Positions 55,054 through 63,353 of a stretch of 64,000 nt of DNA are shown here, piece after piece (position 1 is the first letter of the stretch; each line of letters begins with the position of its first letter). This stretch comes from Bradyrhizobium sp. Ash2021 (GTDB taxonomy: Bacteria > Pseudomonadota > Alphaproteobacteria > Rhizobiales > Xanthobacteraceae): the NCBI RefSeq assembly GCF_031202265.1, contig NZ_CP100604.1:1116001-1180000 (forward strand). Reading direction: 5' to 3'. The notes beneath the pieces are model-generated. The model was not told the origin of the DNA. It did not search any database and saw only the letters and a program-made list of their open reading frames with translations. The position numbers and the translations under genes were made by a program.

Positions 55054-55908
55054 TCAGGCATTGGTCAGCGACGTCAACGCCCTGATGATCTCGGTCCTGA
55101 GGAGATGCTTGCGATAATCAGCCGACGCGTAGCCATCCGACAGGCACTCGGCCTGTTCACTGGCGAGCAAGGCGGCGTTTGCGATGGTTTCGGTCGATAG
55201 TGGCTTGCCGACCAGATGCGCACTCGCGCAATCCGCCGCAAAAGCCCGGCCGGTCGCGCCGGTGATGGCAATCGTGGCTTCCGAAACGATGCCGTCTTGC
55301 TGGCGCAGTGCCACGGCAACTCCGACCACGGCATAGCCACTCGCCGGGTGGCGGATCTTGCGATATCGGAACTGCGCACCGGCGTTAGGGTAGGGGATGT
55401 GGATGGCCACAAGCACTTCTTCCGGCTCGAGCGCAGTGGTCATGATGTCGACGAAGAAGTCCCTTGCCGCGACCTGCCTGTTGCCGGTCGGGCCTGCGAG
55501 CTCCAGTTCTCCCTTCAGTGCGACGACGACCGCCGGCCAGTCGGCCGCAGGGTCGGCGTTTGCCAGTGAGCCGCCGATCGTACCGCGATTGCGCACCTGC
55601 GGGTCGGCAATCAGGTCGGCGGCTTGATGGAAGATCGGCAGCACCGTTCGCAGGGGTTCGGACGCCAGCAGTTCGGCATGCGTTGTCAGGGCGCCGATCC
55701 TGATGCGGTCGGCGATCTGGATTCCCTTCAATTCGCCGATGCCTCCGATGTCGACCAAAAGCGCCGGCGATGCCAGCCGCAATTTCAACGTCGGAATCAG
55801 CGTATGACCGCCGGCAACGAGCTTGCTGCCGTCGGGATCCTTCTGCAGCAGCCCGATCGCGTGGGCGAGCGAGGTTGCGCGAACATAATCGAATGATGAG
55901 GGGATCAT
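55054..55908 (-). CDS. Molybdenum hydroxylase FAD-binding subunit (CoxM-like)
   Basis: 284 residues. FAD-binding motifs AGGHTLIPTLKLRLASP near residue 32 and TIGGSLANADPAADWP near residue 110. It transfers electrons between the Fe-S subunit and the acceptor. ATG 55908 overlaps the large-subunit stop. Third gene of a minus-strand set in the order small, large, medium, then the reverse-strand end at 55054. Confidence 0.9.
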   Translation of the reverse strand: MIPSSFDYVRATSLAHAIGLLQKDPDGSKLVAGGHTLIPTLKLRLASPALLVDIGGIGELKGIQIADRIRIGALTTHAELLASEPLRTVLPIFHQAADLIADPQVRNRGTIGGSLANADPAADWPAVVVALKGELELAGPTGNRQVAARDFFVDIMTTALEPEEVLVAIHIPYPNAGAQFRYRKIRHPASGYAVVGVAVALRQQDGIVSEATIAITGATGRAFAADCASAHLVGKPLSTETIANAALLASEQAECLSDGYASADYRKHLLRTEIIRALTSLTNA

Positions 55909-58277
55909 CGGCCTGCTCCGGCGCGTGCGTTCTGGATCGCCGACCAGACGCGCGGTGGCGTCATCGGCATGTCGAGATGTTTTATCCCGAATGGCGAAAG
56001 CGCATCGAGCACGGCGTGCACCATACATGGCGGCGCCGCGATCGAGCCGCTTTCGCCAATACCCTTTACGCCGATCGGGTTGGTGGGGGAGGGCGTCTGC
56101 TGAAACAGCGTTCGTATGCTGGGGACATGTTCGGCGCGCGGCACAGCATAGTCGAGCAGCGAGCCAATCATCAATTGTCCGGTATCAGGGTCGTAGCTGA
56201 CTTCTTCATAGAGCGCCTGCGCGATACCCTGCACGACGCCGCCATGAATCTGTCCAGCGGCAAGCAGGGGATTGATGATCGTGCCGGCGTCGTCAACGGC
56301 GACATAATCGAGAATATCGACGATCCCCGTCTCCGGATCGACCTCGACATAGGCCATGTGGATTCCCGAAGGCGCGCCCATGCCCTTGGGATCGTAAAAC
56401 ACCGTCTCGTCGAGGCCAGGCTCCATTCCATCCGGCAGCTTGTGGCCGACATAGGCCATCCGGGCCACCGTGCCGAACGTCAACGGTGCGATGTCGGTCC
56501 CCGCGACGCTGAACTTGCCCGCCCGATAGGAAACGTCCCCTTCGTCCACTTCCAGCATGCTTGCGGCAATCTTCTTTGCCTTTGCGACCACGCGGGTGGA
56601 GGAGACATGAACGCCCGATCCGCCCACCGCCATCGAGCGTGAGTTGAAGGTGCCGTGACCGGCCTGGACTTGCCGCGTGTCGCCCTGCACCACGTCGATG
56701 TGCTCGATCGGTACCTGCAGTACGTCGGCGGCAACTTGCGCCAGCGAGGTGACGTGGCCGTGGCCCTGACTCATGGATCCGGAAAAAATCGTTACCCGGC
56801 CGCTCGAGTCCACGCTGACCCGCGCGCTTTCCCAGCCTCCGCGGTTGAATCCCATCAACGCCAGACGGCGTGACGGCGCCATGCCGCACATGTGGGTATA
56901 GGCTGCGACACCGATGCCGCGATAGCGGCCCTTGGCCCGCAATTGATGGCGTTCGCTCCTGCGTGCCGCGTAGTTGAAGGCTCCCATTGCTTTTGCCAGG
57001 CAGCCTTCATAGTCGCCGCTATCGTAGATCACGGCGGGGCCGTTGTAGGGTTTGTACGGAAAATCACCGCGCTGAATGAAATTCCTTTGACGCACCTCGA
57101 CCTGATCGATGTCGAGGTGACGCGCGACCGCGTCGATCGCGCGTTCGGCGATGTATCCCCCCTCGGGCCGGCCATAACCGCGATAGGCATCGACCGGCAC
57201 GGTGTTCGTCACGATCACCCTGGAGCGCGCCTCATAGTGCTCGATCTTGTAAGCGCCGGTGCCGAAATTGATCGTATTCACGGTCGGACCGCCGCTTGCC
57301 ATGTTCGACAGGTAGGCGCCGACATTGCCGAGCGTCTCGACTTTCAGGCCGAGAATCTTGCCATCGTTGCGAAACGCGATTTCGATGGTCTCGGTGTGCG
57401 CCCGGCCATGGTTGGTGGACTGGTGGCTTTCGGAGCGGGATTCCCACCACTTAATCGGAACGCCCAGCCGGCGCGCCAGATACGGGCAGAGCAGTTCCTC
57501 CGGGTACAGATGCATCTTGGCGCCGAATCCGCCGCCGATATCGGGCGCCACAATCCGCAACTGGTGTTCGGGAATGCCAACCGTGTCCGCGATCCAGCGG
57601 CGATGCATGTGGGGCACCTGGCTCTGCAGGTAGATGGTCAGGCTTCCGTCGACGTTCGGTTCAGCCAGAATGGAGCGCGTCTCCATGCAGGTCGGGATCA
57701 GGCGATTGTTGGCAACGCGAAGCGCAATGACCTGATCGGCCTCCCGCGCGGCCTTGCCGTAGTCGCCGCCACCGATCTTGTAGATCGTGGTGATGTTGTT
57801 GGGCACGTGGTCGTGGAGTTGCGGTGCGCCGTCGCGGATCGCGGCTTCCTCGTCGATCACGGCTGGAAGTGTCTCATAGTCGACATCGATAAGCCCGATG
57901 GCATCGTGGGCCATCGCCTGGGTCTCGGCGATCACCAGCGCGACGCATTCGCCGACGAAACGAACCCGGTCGATGGCGACGACAGGTCTGTTCGGCACCT
58001 TTGTCCCCGGTATGATCCAGTTGGGAACGATCGCGCCGATCTTGCCCGCGAGGTCGGCCCCCGACAAAGCCAAACGGACGCCTGGCGCCGTCTGTGCCAC
58101 CGAGAGATCGACGTGCTTGATGACGGCATGCGCGTGAGGCGATCGTAGGACGGCCATATGCAACATGCCCGCCGCCTTGATATCGTCGGTATAGCGTCCC
58201 TTGCCCGTGACGAACTTGAAATCCTCGCGCCGCCGCAGCGGTTGGCCGACATATTTGATCGCGGCTGCTTCAGTCAT
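55905..58277 (-). CDS. Molybdenum hydroxylase large subunit (CoxL/xanthine dehydrogenase type)
   Basis: 790 residues. The MoCo-binding elements include [14 protein letters not shown] near residue 245, the Q-loop area, and the catalytic Glu in [12 protein letters not shown] near the end. The active-site loop reads [12 protein letters not shown]. True form I CO dehydrogenase has AYxCSFR, so this is not a CO-oxidising enzyme by that test; it is a form-II-like hydroxylase that probably inserts an oxygen from water into an aromatic or N-heterocyclic substrate. Overlaps the small subunit by 8 bases. Confidence 0.9.
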   Translation of the reverse strand: MTEAAAIKYVGQPLRRREDFKFVTGKGRYTDDIKAAGMLHMAVLRSPHAHAVIKHVDLSVAQTAPGVRLALSGADLAGKIGAIVPNWIIPGTKVPNRPVVAIDRVRFVGECVALVIAETQAMAHDAIGLIDVDYETLPAVIDEEAAIRDGAPQLHDHVPNNITTIYKIGGGDYGKAAREADQVIALRVANNRLIPTCMETRSILAEPNVDGSLTIYLQSQVPHMHRRWIADTVGIPEHQLRIVAPDIGGGFGAKMHLYPEELLCPYLARRLGVPIKWWESRSESHQSTNHGRAHTETIEIAFRNDGKILGLKVETLGNVGAYLSNMASGGPTVNTINFGTGAYKIEHYEARSRVIVTNTVPVDAYRGYGRPEGGYIAERAIDAVARHLDIDQVEVRQRNFIQRGDFPYKPYNGPAVIYDSGDYEGCLAKAMGAFNYAARRSERHQLRAKGRYRGIGVAAYTHMCGMAPSRRLALMGFNRGGWESARVSVDSSGRVTIFSGSMSQGHGHVTSLAQVAADVLQVPIEHIDVVQGDTRQVQAGHGTFNSRSMAVGGSGVHVSSTRVVAKAKKIAASMLEVDEGDVSYRAGKFSVAGTDIAPLTFGTVARMAYVGHKLPDGMEPGLDETVFYDPKGMGAPSGIHMAYVEVDPETGIVDILDYVAVDDAGTIINPLLAAGQIHGGVVQGIAQALYEEVSYDPDTGQLMIGSLLDYAVPRAEHVPSIRTLFQQTPSPTNPIGVKGIGESGSIAAPPCMVHAVLDALSPFGIKHLDMPMTPPRVWSAIQNARAGAGR

Positions 58278-58767
58278 GGCGATGTGTCTCCGAGGCGAGG
58301 GATTCGACGGCGCGCACGATGTTGTTGTAGCCGGTACAGCGGCAGATGTTGCCGGCGAGGCCGTGACGGATTTCGCGTTCCGTCGGATTCGGGCTTTGCT
58401 TGAGCAACTGACGGACCGTCATGATCATCCCGGGCGTACAGAAGCCGCATTGCAGGGCGTGATGCTCATGGAATGCAGCCTGAACCGGATGCAATTCGCC
58501 ATTGCCGGGCGCGAGTCCTTCGATCGTCGTGATCGAAGAACCGTCCGCCATCACGGCGAGAACCGTGCAGGATTTGACCGCTTGTCCATCGATATCGACG
58601 GTGCAGGCGCCGCACTGCGAGGTGTCGCAGCCGACATGGGTCCCTGTGAGGCCGAAATCGTCTCGTAGCAGATGAACCAGAAGCTTGCGTGCTTCCACCG
58701 AAGCGGTGTGACGCACGCCGTTGACGTCGATCGTCACGACGTAATGCTTTTTGTCGGTATCGATCAT
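58270..58767 (-). CDS. Molybdenum hydroxylase [2Fe-2S] subunit (CoxS-like)
   Basis: 165 residues. First cluster [15 protein letters not shown] with a later Cys (VKSC), second cluster [11 protein letters not shown] and ICRCTGY. This is the electron-transfer subunit of the hydroxylase. ATG 58767 has a strong AGGAAAG ribosome site. First gene of the three-subunit set. The unknown gene at 58797 lies immediately upstream on the same strand. Confidence 0.93.
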   Translation of the reverse strand: MIDTDKKHYVVTIDVNGVRHTASVEARKLLVHLLRDDFGLTGTHVGCDTSQCGACTVDIDGQAVKSCTVLAVMADGSSITTIEGLAPGNGELHPVQAAFHEHHALQCGFCTPGMIMTVRQLLKQSPNPTEREIRHGLAGNICRCTGYNNIVRAVESLASETHRHD

Positions 58768-58796
58768 TCTTTCCTCCGAGGCGGGCAACGGTCCAG

Positions 58797-59516
58797 TCAT
58801 GAGAAGCTGAGCTCGGCGATATCGATCGCGACGAAAACCGGATCTGGAATCGCGGTGCCGTCAGCTTTCCTGCGAAGCGCCCGCCGCCGCGTGGCCACCT
58901 TGATTCCGGAAAAATCCCTGTGGTCGTACAGGTAGTGCGCCGTCGGTGCGCCCCCGGCGACGGGTGCGCTGTAGTCCACCCGGCAAATCAAGCCCTCGCC
59001 ATTGACGTGGAAAATCTGCTCGGGGCAGTGCGTTGCAACGTGATCCGGAAAAACAACCCGGAGCAGCCGACGTTCTTCGCCGTTTTCGTCCCAGGGTTCC
59101 ATTTCTTCGGCTTGAAATCCTGGTAGCGCGAAGATGAAGGGCGTATTCAGGTAATTCCACATCGCGTAACCGCTGAAATAGGCGAGATGCAAGTCGTCCC
59201 AAGGCGTTTCAACGGTATGGCCGTCAAAGGCGGCGCGGGGATTCCTGCGATCCTTGACGGGCTTTCCGTCGAGCGCTTCGATCACGGTATGGTCGGGGGT
59301 GCATGAACTCCGCATGCCTTCGCTGATGAAGGGCCGGTAGCTAATCCATTGATGACCGGCGGCGGCCGTGACGTGGACGTTCTTGAGAACGTCGGGCCAC
59401 CCTTTTCGCGCCCACAGGCCGCCGGTGATGGACATGTCGCCCTCGATGGTTTTCACTTTATTCCAACGCTCGATGCCTCCGTGGGCATCGATAACGAGAT
59501 CGCGAAGTTCGCACAT
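58797..59516 (-). CDS. Conserved protein of unknown function
   Basis: 239 residues from ATG 59516. No motif that I recognise. It begins [17 protein letters not shown] and contains many Trp, Tyr and His residues; no signal peptide or membrane helix is visible. The overall pattern (beta-rich, aromatic-rich) might suggest a LolA/LppX-like lipid-binding or cofactor-related protein, but that is weak. It starts the minus-strand operon containing the molybdenum hydroxylase, so it may help to assemble or use that enzyme. Confidence 0.65.
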   Translation of the reverse strand: MCELRDLVIDAHGGIERWNKVKTIEGDMSITGGLWARKGWPDVLKNVHVTAAAGHQWISYRPFISEGMRSSCTPDHTVIEALDGKPVKDRRNPRAAFDGHTVETPWDDLHLAYFSGYAMWNYLNTPFIFALPGFQAEEMEPWDENGEERRLLRVVFPDHVATHCPEQIFHVNGEGLICRVDYSAPVAGGAPTAHYLYDHRDFSGIKVATRRRALRRKADGTAIPDPVFVAIDIAELSFS

Positions 59517-59600
59517 GTTCAATGTCCCATTCCGTCGATATCGGTGGCTCCGCTATCGCCGGGGCCGGCCCGCGGAAGCGGAGATAGTGGTCGACAACGA

Positions 59601-59623
59601 GTCACTCTAATGATAAGAGCGAC
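59601..59623. promoter_or_regulatory. Imperfect inverted repeat in the divergent HxlR/hydroxylase region
   Basis: GTCACTCT and AGAGCGAC face each other across a seven-base AT-rich spacer (AATGATA), with one mismatch. It lies between the unknown gene and the HxlR gene. The spacer length equals that of the GTTC-N7-GAAC sites, which fits HxlR binding, but the half-sites differ. Confidence 0.35.
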
Positions 59624-59640
59624 CAAGAGGCAAGCATTTT

Positions 59641-60132
59641 ATGAAGTCAAAGAGTTTTGATGGGATGGCGTGCTCGATCGCCGGCGTCATGGACGCGATC
59701 GGCGACCGTTGGGCCGTACTGATTCTGCGCGACCTGTCGCTCGGGCTGAGCAGGTACGAGGACCTGCGCCGGTCAACGGGAGTAACCAACGCAACCCTGT
59801 CCGACCGGTTGAAGCACCTTGAGGACAGCGAATTGATCGAGCGGCGCCGGTACCAGACCAATCCCGAGCGATATGAATACGTTCTGACCGCGAAGGGCCG
59901 GGACACCATCCTCGTGATGCAGGCGCTGTTGCAGGTGGGAGACAAGTGGGCGGTTTCCGGAAACGCGGGGCCTCCACTCAAATTTGTGGATCGAAAAACC
60001 GGACACACGGTGAAGCTTGCAATGGTCGACAACGAGACCGGGCAACGCGTCGGAAAGCAGGATTTGCTGCCGCAGGCAGGTCCGGGAGCGGACGAACTGG
60101 TCCGCTGGCGTTTGACGCACTTTCGGAAATAG
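59641..60132 (+). CDS. HxlR family transcriptional regulator (second)
   Basis: 163 residues. HxlR helix-turn-helix CSIAGVMDAIGDRWAVLILRDLSLG and LSRYEDLRRSTGVTNATLSDRLKHLE near residues 11-61. The C-terminal part PLKFVDRKTGHTVKLAMVDNETG is a small ligand/dimer extension. Starts at ATG 59641. It diverges from the hydroxylase operon and lies upstream of the hydratase/CoA-transferase operon, with a strong 29-bp palindrome downstream of it. Confidence 0.92.
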   Translation: MKSKSFDGMACSIAGVMDAIGDRWAVLILRDLSLGLSRYEDLRRSTGVTNATLSDRLKHLEDSELIERRRYQTNPERYEYVLTAKGRDTILVMQALLQVGDKWAVSGNAGPPLKFVDRKTGHTVKLAMVDNETGQRVGKQDLLPQAGPGADELVRWRLTHFRK

Positions 60133-60178
60133 AGCCTCGAACCGCCCTGAGTCTGCAAACCGAAGCACCGCTGATTTG

Positions 60179-60196
60179 AAATGACGGTTGTCATTT
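60179..60196. promoter_or_regulatory. Palindrome AAATGAC-N4-GTCATTT
   Basis: Seven-base arms (60179-60185 and 60190-60196) around GGTT, 20 bases before the larger palindrome. Possible second operator for the second HxlR. Confidence 0.45.
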
Positions 60197-60215
60197 AACT
60201 TGACCCGGCCGCGCA

Positions 60216-60244
60216 AACATGACTTGCAAAATGCAAGTCATGTT
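60216..60244. promoter_or_regulatory. 29-bp perfect palindrome, probable HxlR operator
   Basis: AACATGACTTGCA and TGCAAGTCATGTT are exact inverted repeats around AAA, centred 77 bases upstream of GTG 60307. It lies 10 bases downstream of TTGACC (60200-60205), a possible -35 box, so it would cover the -10 region. This length of perfect symmetry outside a terminator suggests an operator. Confidence 0.65.
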
Positions 60245-60306
60245 GTAATCTGACCGGAATGAACAGGCAGGGCGCGTATCGTCGCGCCGAACGATGGAGG
60301 TGCGTG

Positions 60307-61104
60307 GTGTCCGAGGATGTGCTGATTACGCGCGAGCAGCGCGGCAATATTTCCGTGTTGACCATGGTCTATCGGCCCTACAATTTGCTTGGGCCAAAGC
60401 TCATCAATGCCATCGTCGAGCAGGTCGAAGCGGCGCAGAAAGCCGGTAGCCGGGCAATCGTCCTTCGCAGCGGGCTTCGGCACTTCTCTGCCGGCGCCGA
60501 TCTCGATATTTTCGACAGACGCGTGGAGCAGGGCAGTGGCGATACGGGCGGCGAAAACCGCCGCTTGAACGGCGTCGAGTTCCTGCGCTTCATGGAACTG
60601 CTGCCGATCCCGTTGATCGCGAGTGTCCATGGCGTCTGCCTTGGCGGGGGCCTCGAACTGGCGTTGTGTTGCGACTACGTCATCGCGGCGTCGTCGGCGA
60701 AGATCGGTTCGGTGGAAGCAACGCTAGGGCTGCATCCATTGCTGGGCGGCATCCAGCGCCAGGTGCAGCGGATCGGTGCACTGCGCGCCAAGGAGATGTC
60801 GATGCTGGCGCGTCGCTACGACGCGCCGACCCTGGAAAAGTGGGGCCTGATCAATCTTACCGTTCCGGAAGAATCGCTGGAGAAGGCGACCATGGCGATC
60901 GCCGAGGAATTCGCGCAAGGTCCGACATTGGCCCACGCGGCCACCAAGGAACTCGCCCACATCGCCGTCAACGACGGGGTGGCCGCGGCCGACGAGGCGA
61001 TGGCAAGGGTACAGGCGCCGATCTGGGCGTCGGAAGATCTGAAAGCCGGCCTTGCCTCGTTCCGCAAAAACGGCCCCGGCCTCGCCAAATTCGGGGGGCG
61101 CTGA
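60307..61104 (+). CDS. Enoyl-CoA hydratase
   Basis: 265 residues. Crotonase motifs FSAGADLDIF near residue 62 and VHGVCLGGGLELALCCDYVIA near residue 103. Both catalytic Glu candidates are present (GLELAL and GSVEATLGLHPLLGG), so true hydratase activity is likely. GTG 60307 has GGAGG six bases upstream; ATG 60259 in frame is less well placed. Forms an operon with the CoA-transferase behind the palindrome. Confidence 0.87.
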   Translation: MSEDVLITREQRGNISVLTMVYRPYNLLGPKLINAIVEQVEAAQKAGSRAIVLRSGLRHFSAGADLDIFDRRVEQGSGDTGGENRRLNGVEFLRFMELLPIPLIASVHGVCLGGGLELALCCDYVIAASSAKIGSVEATLGLHPLLGGIQRQVQRIGALRAKEMSMLARRYDAPTLEKWGLINLTVPEESLEKATMAIAEEFAQGPTLAHAATKELAHIAVNDGVAAADEAMARVQAPIWASEDLKAGLASFRKNGPGLAKFGGR

Positions 61105-61106
61105 CC

Positions 61107-62372
61107 ATGGGTGGTCCTCTCAGCGGAATTCGCGTCGTCGACTTTTCCCGCGTACTCGCAGGTCCACTGTGCGCGCGGACCTTGCAGGATCTCGGCGCCG
61201 AGGTCATCAAGGTCGAACCGCCGAGCCCGGACGTGTCGCGCTTTGCGTTTCCGTCGACCGACGGCATGTCGGGCTATTATGCGCAGCAGAACGCCGGCAA
61301 GCGCAACGTCAGCATCAATCTAAACATTCCCGGCGCGTATGATCTCGCGCTGAAGCTCTGCGATACCGCGGACGTTGTGGTCGAGAACTTTCGCGCGGGG
61401 ACGCTCGGCTTCTTCGGTCTCGATTACGAGACTCTGTCGAAGCGCAATCCACGGCTGATCTACGCGTCGATCACCGGTTACGGTCAGGGCGGTCCCTGGC
61501 GGAGCCGGATGGCATATGCGCCGACGGTGCAGGCCGAGGCCGGCTTCACCGAGAACAGCGTTCGGCACTATGGCGAGGCCTTGAAAGAGCCGCGCACCGA
61601 CAGCCTGTCGCATGCTGACGTCTATGCGGGATTGCAGGCGGTGATCGCCATCCTGGCGGCGCTCCACGGTCGCCAGACAACCGGGCAAGGCCAGTATATC
61701 GACGTTGCGATGGCGGCGACCTTGCTCGCGGTCAATGAACGCGCGCATGTCGATCTGTCGGACGACGACATCGGTGCGGAGCCTGCGGTGCTCGGCGCCA
61801 CCGATTGCTCGTTCTTCACGGGTCCACAGGGTGAGCATTTCACCGTCGCCACCAGCATTATCGGCAGCCGGACGTTTCCGTCCTGGCTCCGTGCGATGCG
61901 GCGCGTCGATTTGATGGACGATCCGCGGTTTTCTAGCGCCGCGGCCCGGCGGCTGAATTTCGGCGCGTTGCACCAGATCATCCAGTCCTGGATGTTGACT
62001 TTTCCCGACATGGCGACGCTCGACGCCCAGTTCGACGAAGCCAAGATCGCGATGGGCGAAATCCGCTCGATCAAGGAACTCACCAAGTCGGACTGGAGCG
62101 ACTATTGGGGCGCGGTCCAGCTCGTTCCGGATCGCAGCGGCGGCGAATACATATTGCCGGGCCGCCCCTGGCGCTTTTCCAGCGATGAACTGACGCCGAT
62201 CGGCACACCGGCTTTCCAGGGCGAGCACAACAGGGAGGTGTTTCGCGAACTGGGCGTGAGCGAGGCGGAACTGCAGCGGCTCTCCGAGACCGGGGTGCTC
62301 GTTACGCACCGTCGCGCGCTTGAACCCGAAGCTGCGGTCAAACCACGGGAGCCTGCCGGGCAGGCGGCTTGA
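61107..62372 (+). CDS. CaiB/BaiF family protein lacking the catalytic Asp
   Basis: 421 residues. Typical N-terminal fold: PLSGIRVVDFSRVLAGPLCA, GAEVIKVEPPSPD, and RNPRLIYASITGYGQGGP. In the place of the catalytic Asp (MLDTM in the homologue at 37982) the sequence reads VDVAMAATLLAV, so Ala replaces Asp. The enzyme may be inactive as a CoA-transferase, may act in a different way, or may be a partner subunit. Starts at ATG 61107, two bases after the hydratase stop. Confidence 0.83.
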   Translation: MGGPLSGIRVVDFSRVLAGPLCARTLQDLGAEVIKVEPPSPDVSRFAFPSTDGMSGYYAQQNAGKRNVSINLNIPGAYDLALKLCDTADVVVENFRAGTLGFFGLDYETLSKRNPRLIYASITGYGQGGPWRSRMAYAPTVQAEAGFTENSVRHYGEALKEPRTDSLSHADVYAGLQAVIAILAALHGRQTTGQGQYIDVAMAATLLAVNERAHVDLSDDDIGAEPAVLGATDCSFFTGPQGEHFTVATSIIGSRTFPSWLRAMRRVDLMDDPRFSSAAARRLNFGALHQIIQSWMLTFPDMATLDAQFDEAKIAMGEIRSIKELTKSDWSDYWGAVQLVPDRSGGEYILPGRPWRFSSDELTPIGTPAFQGEHNREVFRELGVSEAELQRLSETGVLVTHRRALEPEAAVKPREPAGQAA

Positions 62373-62489
62373 CCGCGCTGCCGCCCTCGGCGAAGCGATT
62401 TCAAGATCGAAAAGGGGCAGGCGGACAGCACGGCTCTCCTGCTATAAGCGATCGGGAATCACCGAGGGTAAGAGACTGCGAGACACACC

Positions 62490-63044
62490 GTGAAGCGCTC
62501 CGGTTCCTCCAACAAGGAATGCTCCATCGCCCGTGCCATGGAGGTGGTCGGCGACCGCTGGTCGATCCTGCTGCTGCGGGAAGCCTATTATGGGACCAGG
62601 CGGTTCGACGAGTTTCAATACTATCTTGGCGTTGCGCCGAACATTCTCAGCGCGCGGCTGAAGAAGTTCGTTGATCTCGGCATGATGACGCGCGTGCCGT
62701 TGCCGGAGCATGGCGGGCGTTACGAATATGTCTTGACCAAAAAGGGCCGCGATTTTTTTCCGACCTACCTGGCACTTAAAAAGTGGGGCGATGACTGGCT
62801 TGCCGAGCCGGCAGGGCCGCAGGTGGTTTTCAAGGATCGCAGCAGCGGACGGCAAATCGAATATCCCACCTTGCTGTCAGCGCGCGGCAAGCCGTTGCAG
62901 CTCGAAGACGTCGAAATTGTCGCGGGCTCTGGCGCCGTGCCTTTCAACCGGAAGCGATTCGGCGGTCAACTCCCGCGCGCAAAGGTCAATCCGGAACGTG
63001 CCAGTCTAGTTCTGCGCAAATCCGTAGCCGATAAGGACAAATAA
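62490..63044 (+). CDS. HxlR family transcriptional regulator (third)
   Basis: 184 residues. HxlR winged helix CSIARAMEVVGDRWSILLLREA, then RRFDEFQYYLGVAPNILSARLKKF. A C-terminal extension (KDRSSGRQIEYPTLLSARGK) is longer than in the second HxlR. GTG 62490 is the only nearby start. Follows the CaiB-like gene by about 115 bases. Three HxlR genes within 26 kb suggest a family expansion tied to these operons. Confidence 0.9.
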   Translation: MKRSGSSNKECSIARAMEVVGDRWSILLLREAYYGTRRFDEFQYYLGVAPNILSARLKKFVDLGMMTRVPLPEHGGRYEYVLTKKGRDFFPTYLALKKWGDDWLAEPAGPQVVFKDRSSGRQIEYPTLLSARGKPLQLEDVEIVAGSGAVPFNRKRFGGQLPRAKVNPERASLVLRKSVADKDK

Positions 63045-63353
63045 TGCTGTGGTTTGCCTGATGCGGGCGCAAACCCTCCGCCACCACCGGCCGCTGGACC
63101 TGGAGCGACCGCTCAGGAAGCGCGCGATGGTCGGGCTATTGGACGGTGCAACGTATTTGAAGAACGCTTAGGGATGCCCGGCGCCCGGCAAATCGAAAAA
63201 GGAGTTCTGAAGTGGCAAACAACTAGCTGATCACGGGAACGAGCTGCGGCTCTGGCCGTACTTTGACAGAAATCAGAACCGCAACATCAGCTCCAGATTG
63301 TTCGTCGAAAGTCCGAGGTAAATGACGTGCTTTGCGATTGCATCTGCCTGCCG
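63045..63353. other. Gap between the third HxlR and the SDR, mostly remnants
   Basis: About 310 bases. Apart from the SDR fragment at 63212-63320, I see no gene. A frame ending at about 63171 (reading LKNA before TAG) may be the tail of another lost gene, but it is too short to assign. Confidence 0.35.
63212..63320 (+). pseudogene. Remnant of an SDR N-terminus with internal stop
   Basis: After an AAGGAG ribosome site, GTG 63212 starts a frame that reads a few residues, a TAG stop, then LITGTSCGSGRTLTE, which matches the TGxxxGxG nucleotide-binding start of SDRs (compare LITGTSSGFGR). The frame soon loses meaning. It is probably the broken 5' end of a dehydrogenase gene. Confidence 0.4.

Noticed and set aside
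55905..58277. Carbon monoxide dehydrogenase
   Set aside because: The active-site loop AYRGYGR is not the AYxCSFR of form I CO dehydrogenases.
60666..62372. 568-residue version of the CaiB-like gene
   Set aside because: The upstream part overlaps the hydratase in another frame; the family N-terminus begins at ATG 61107.
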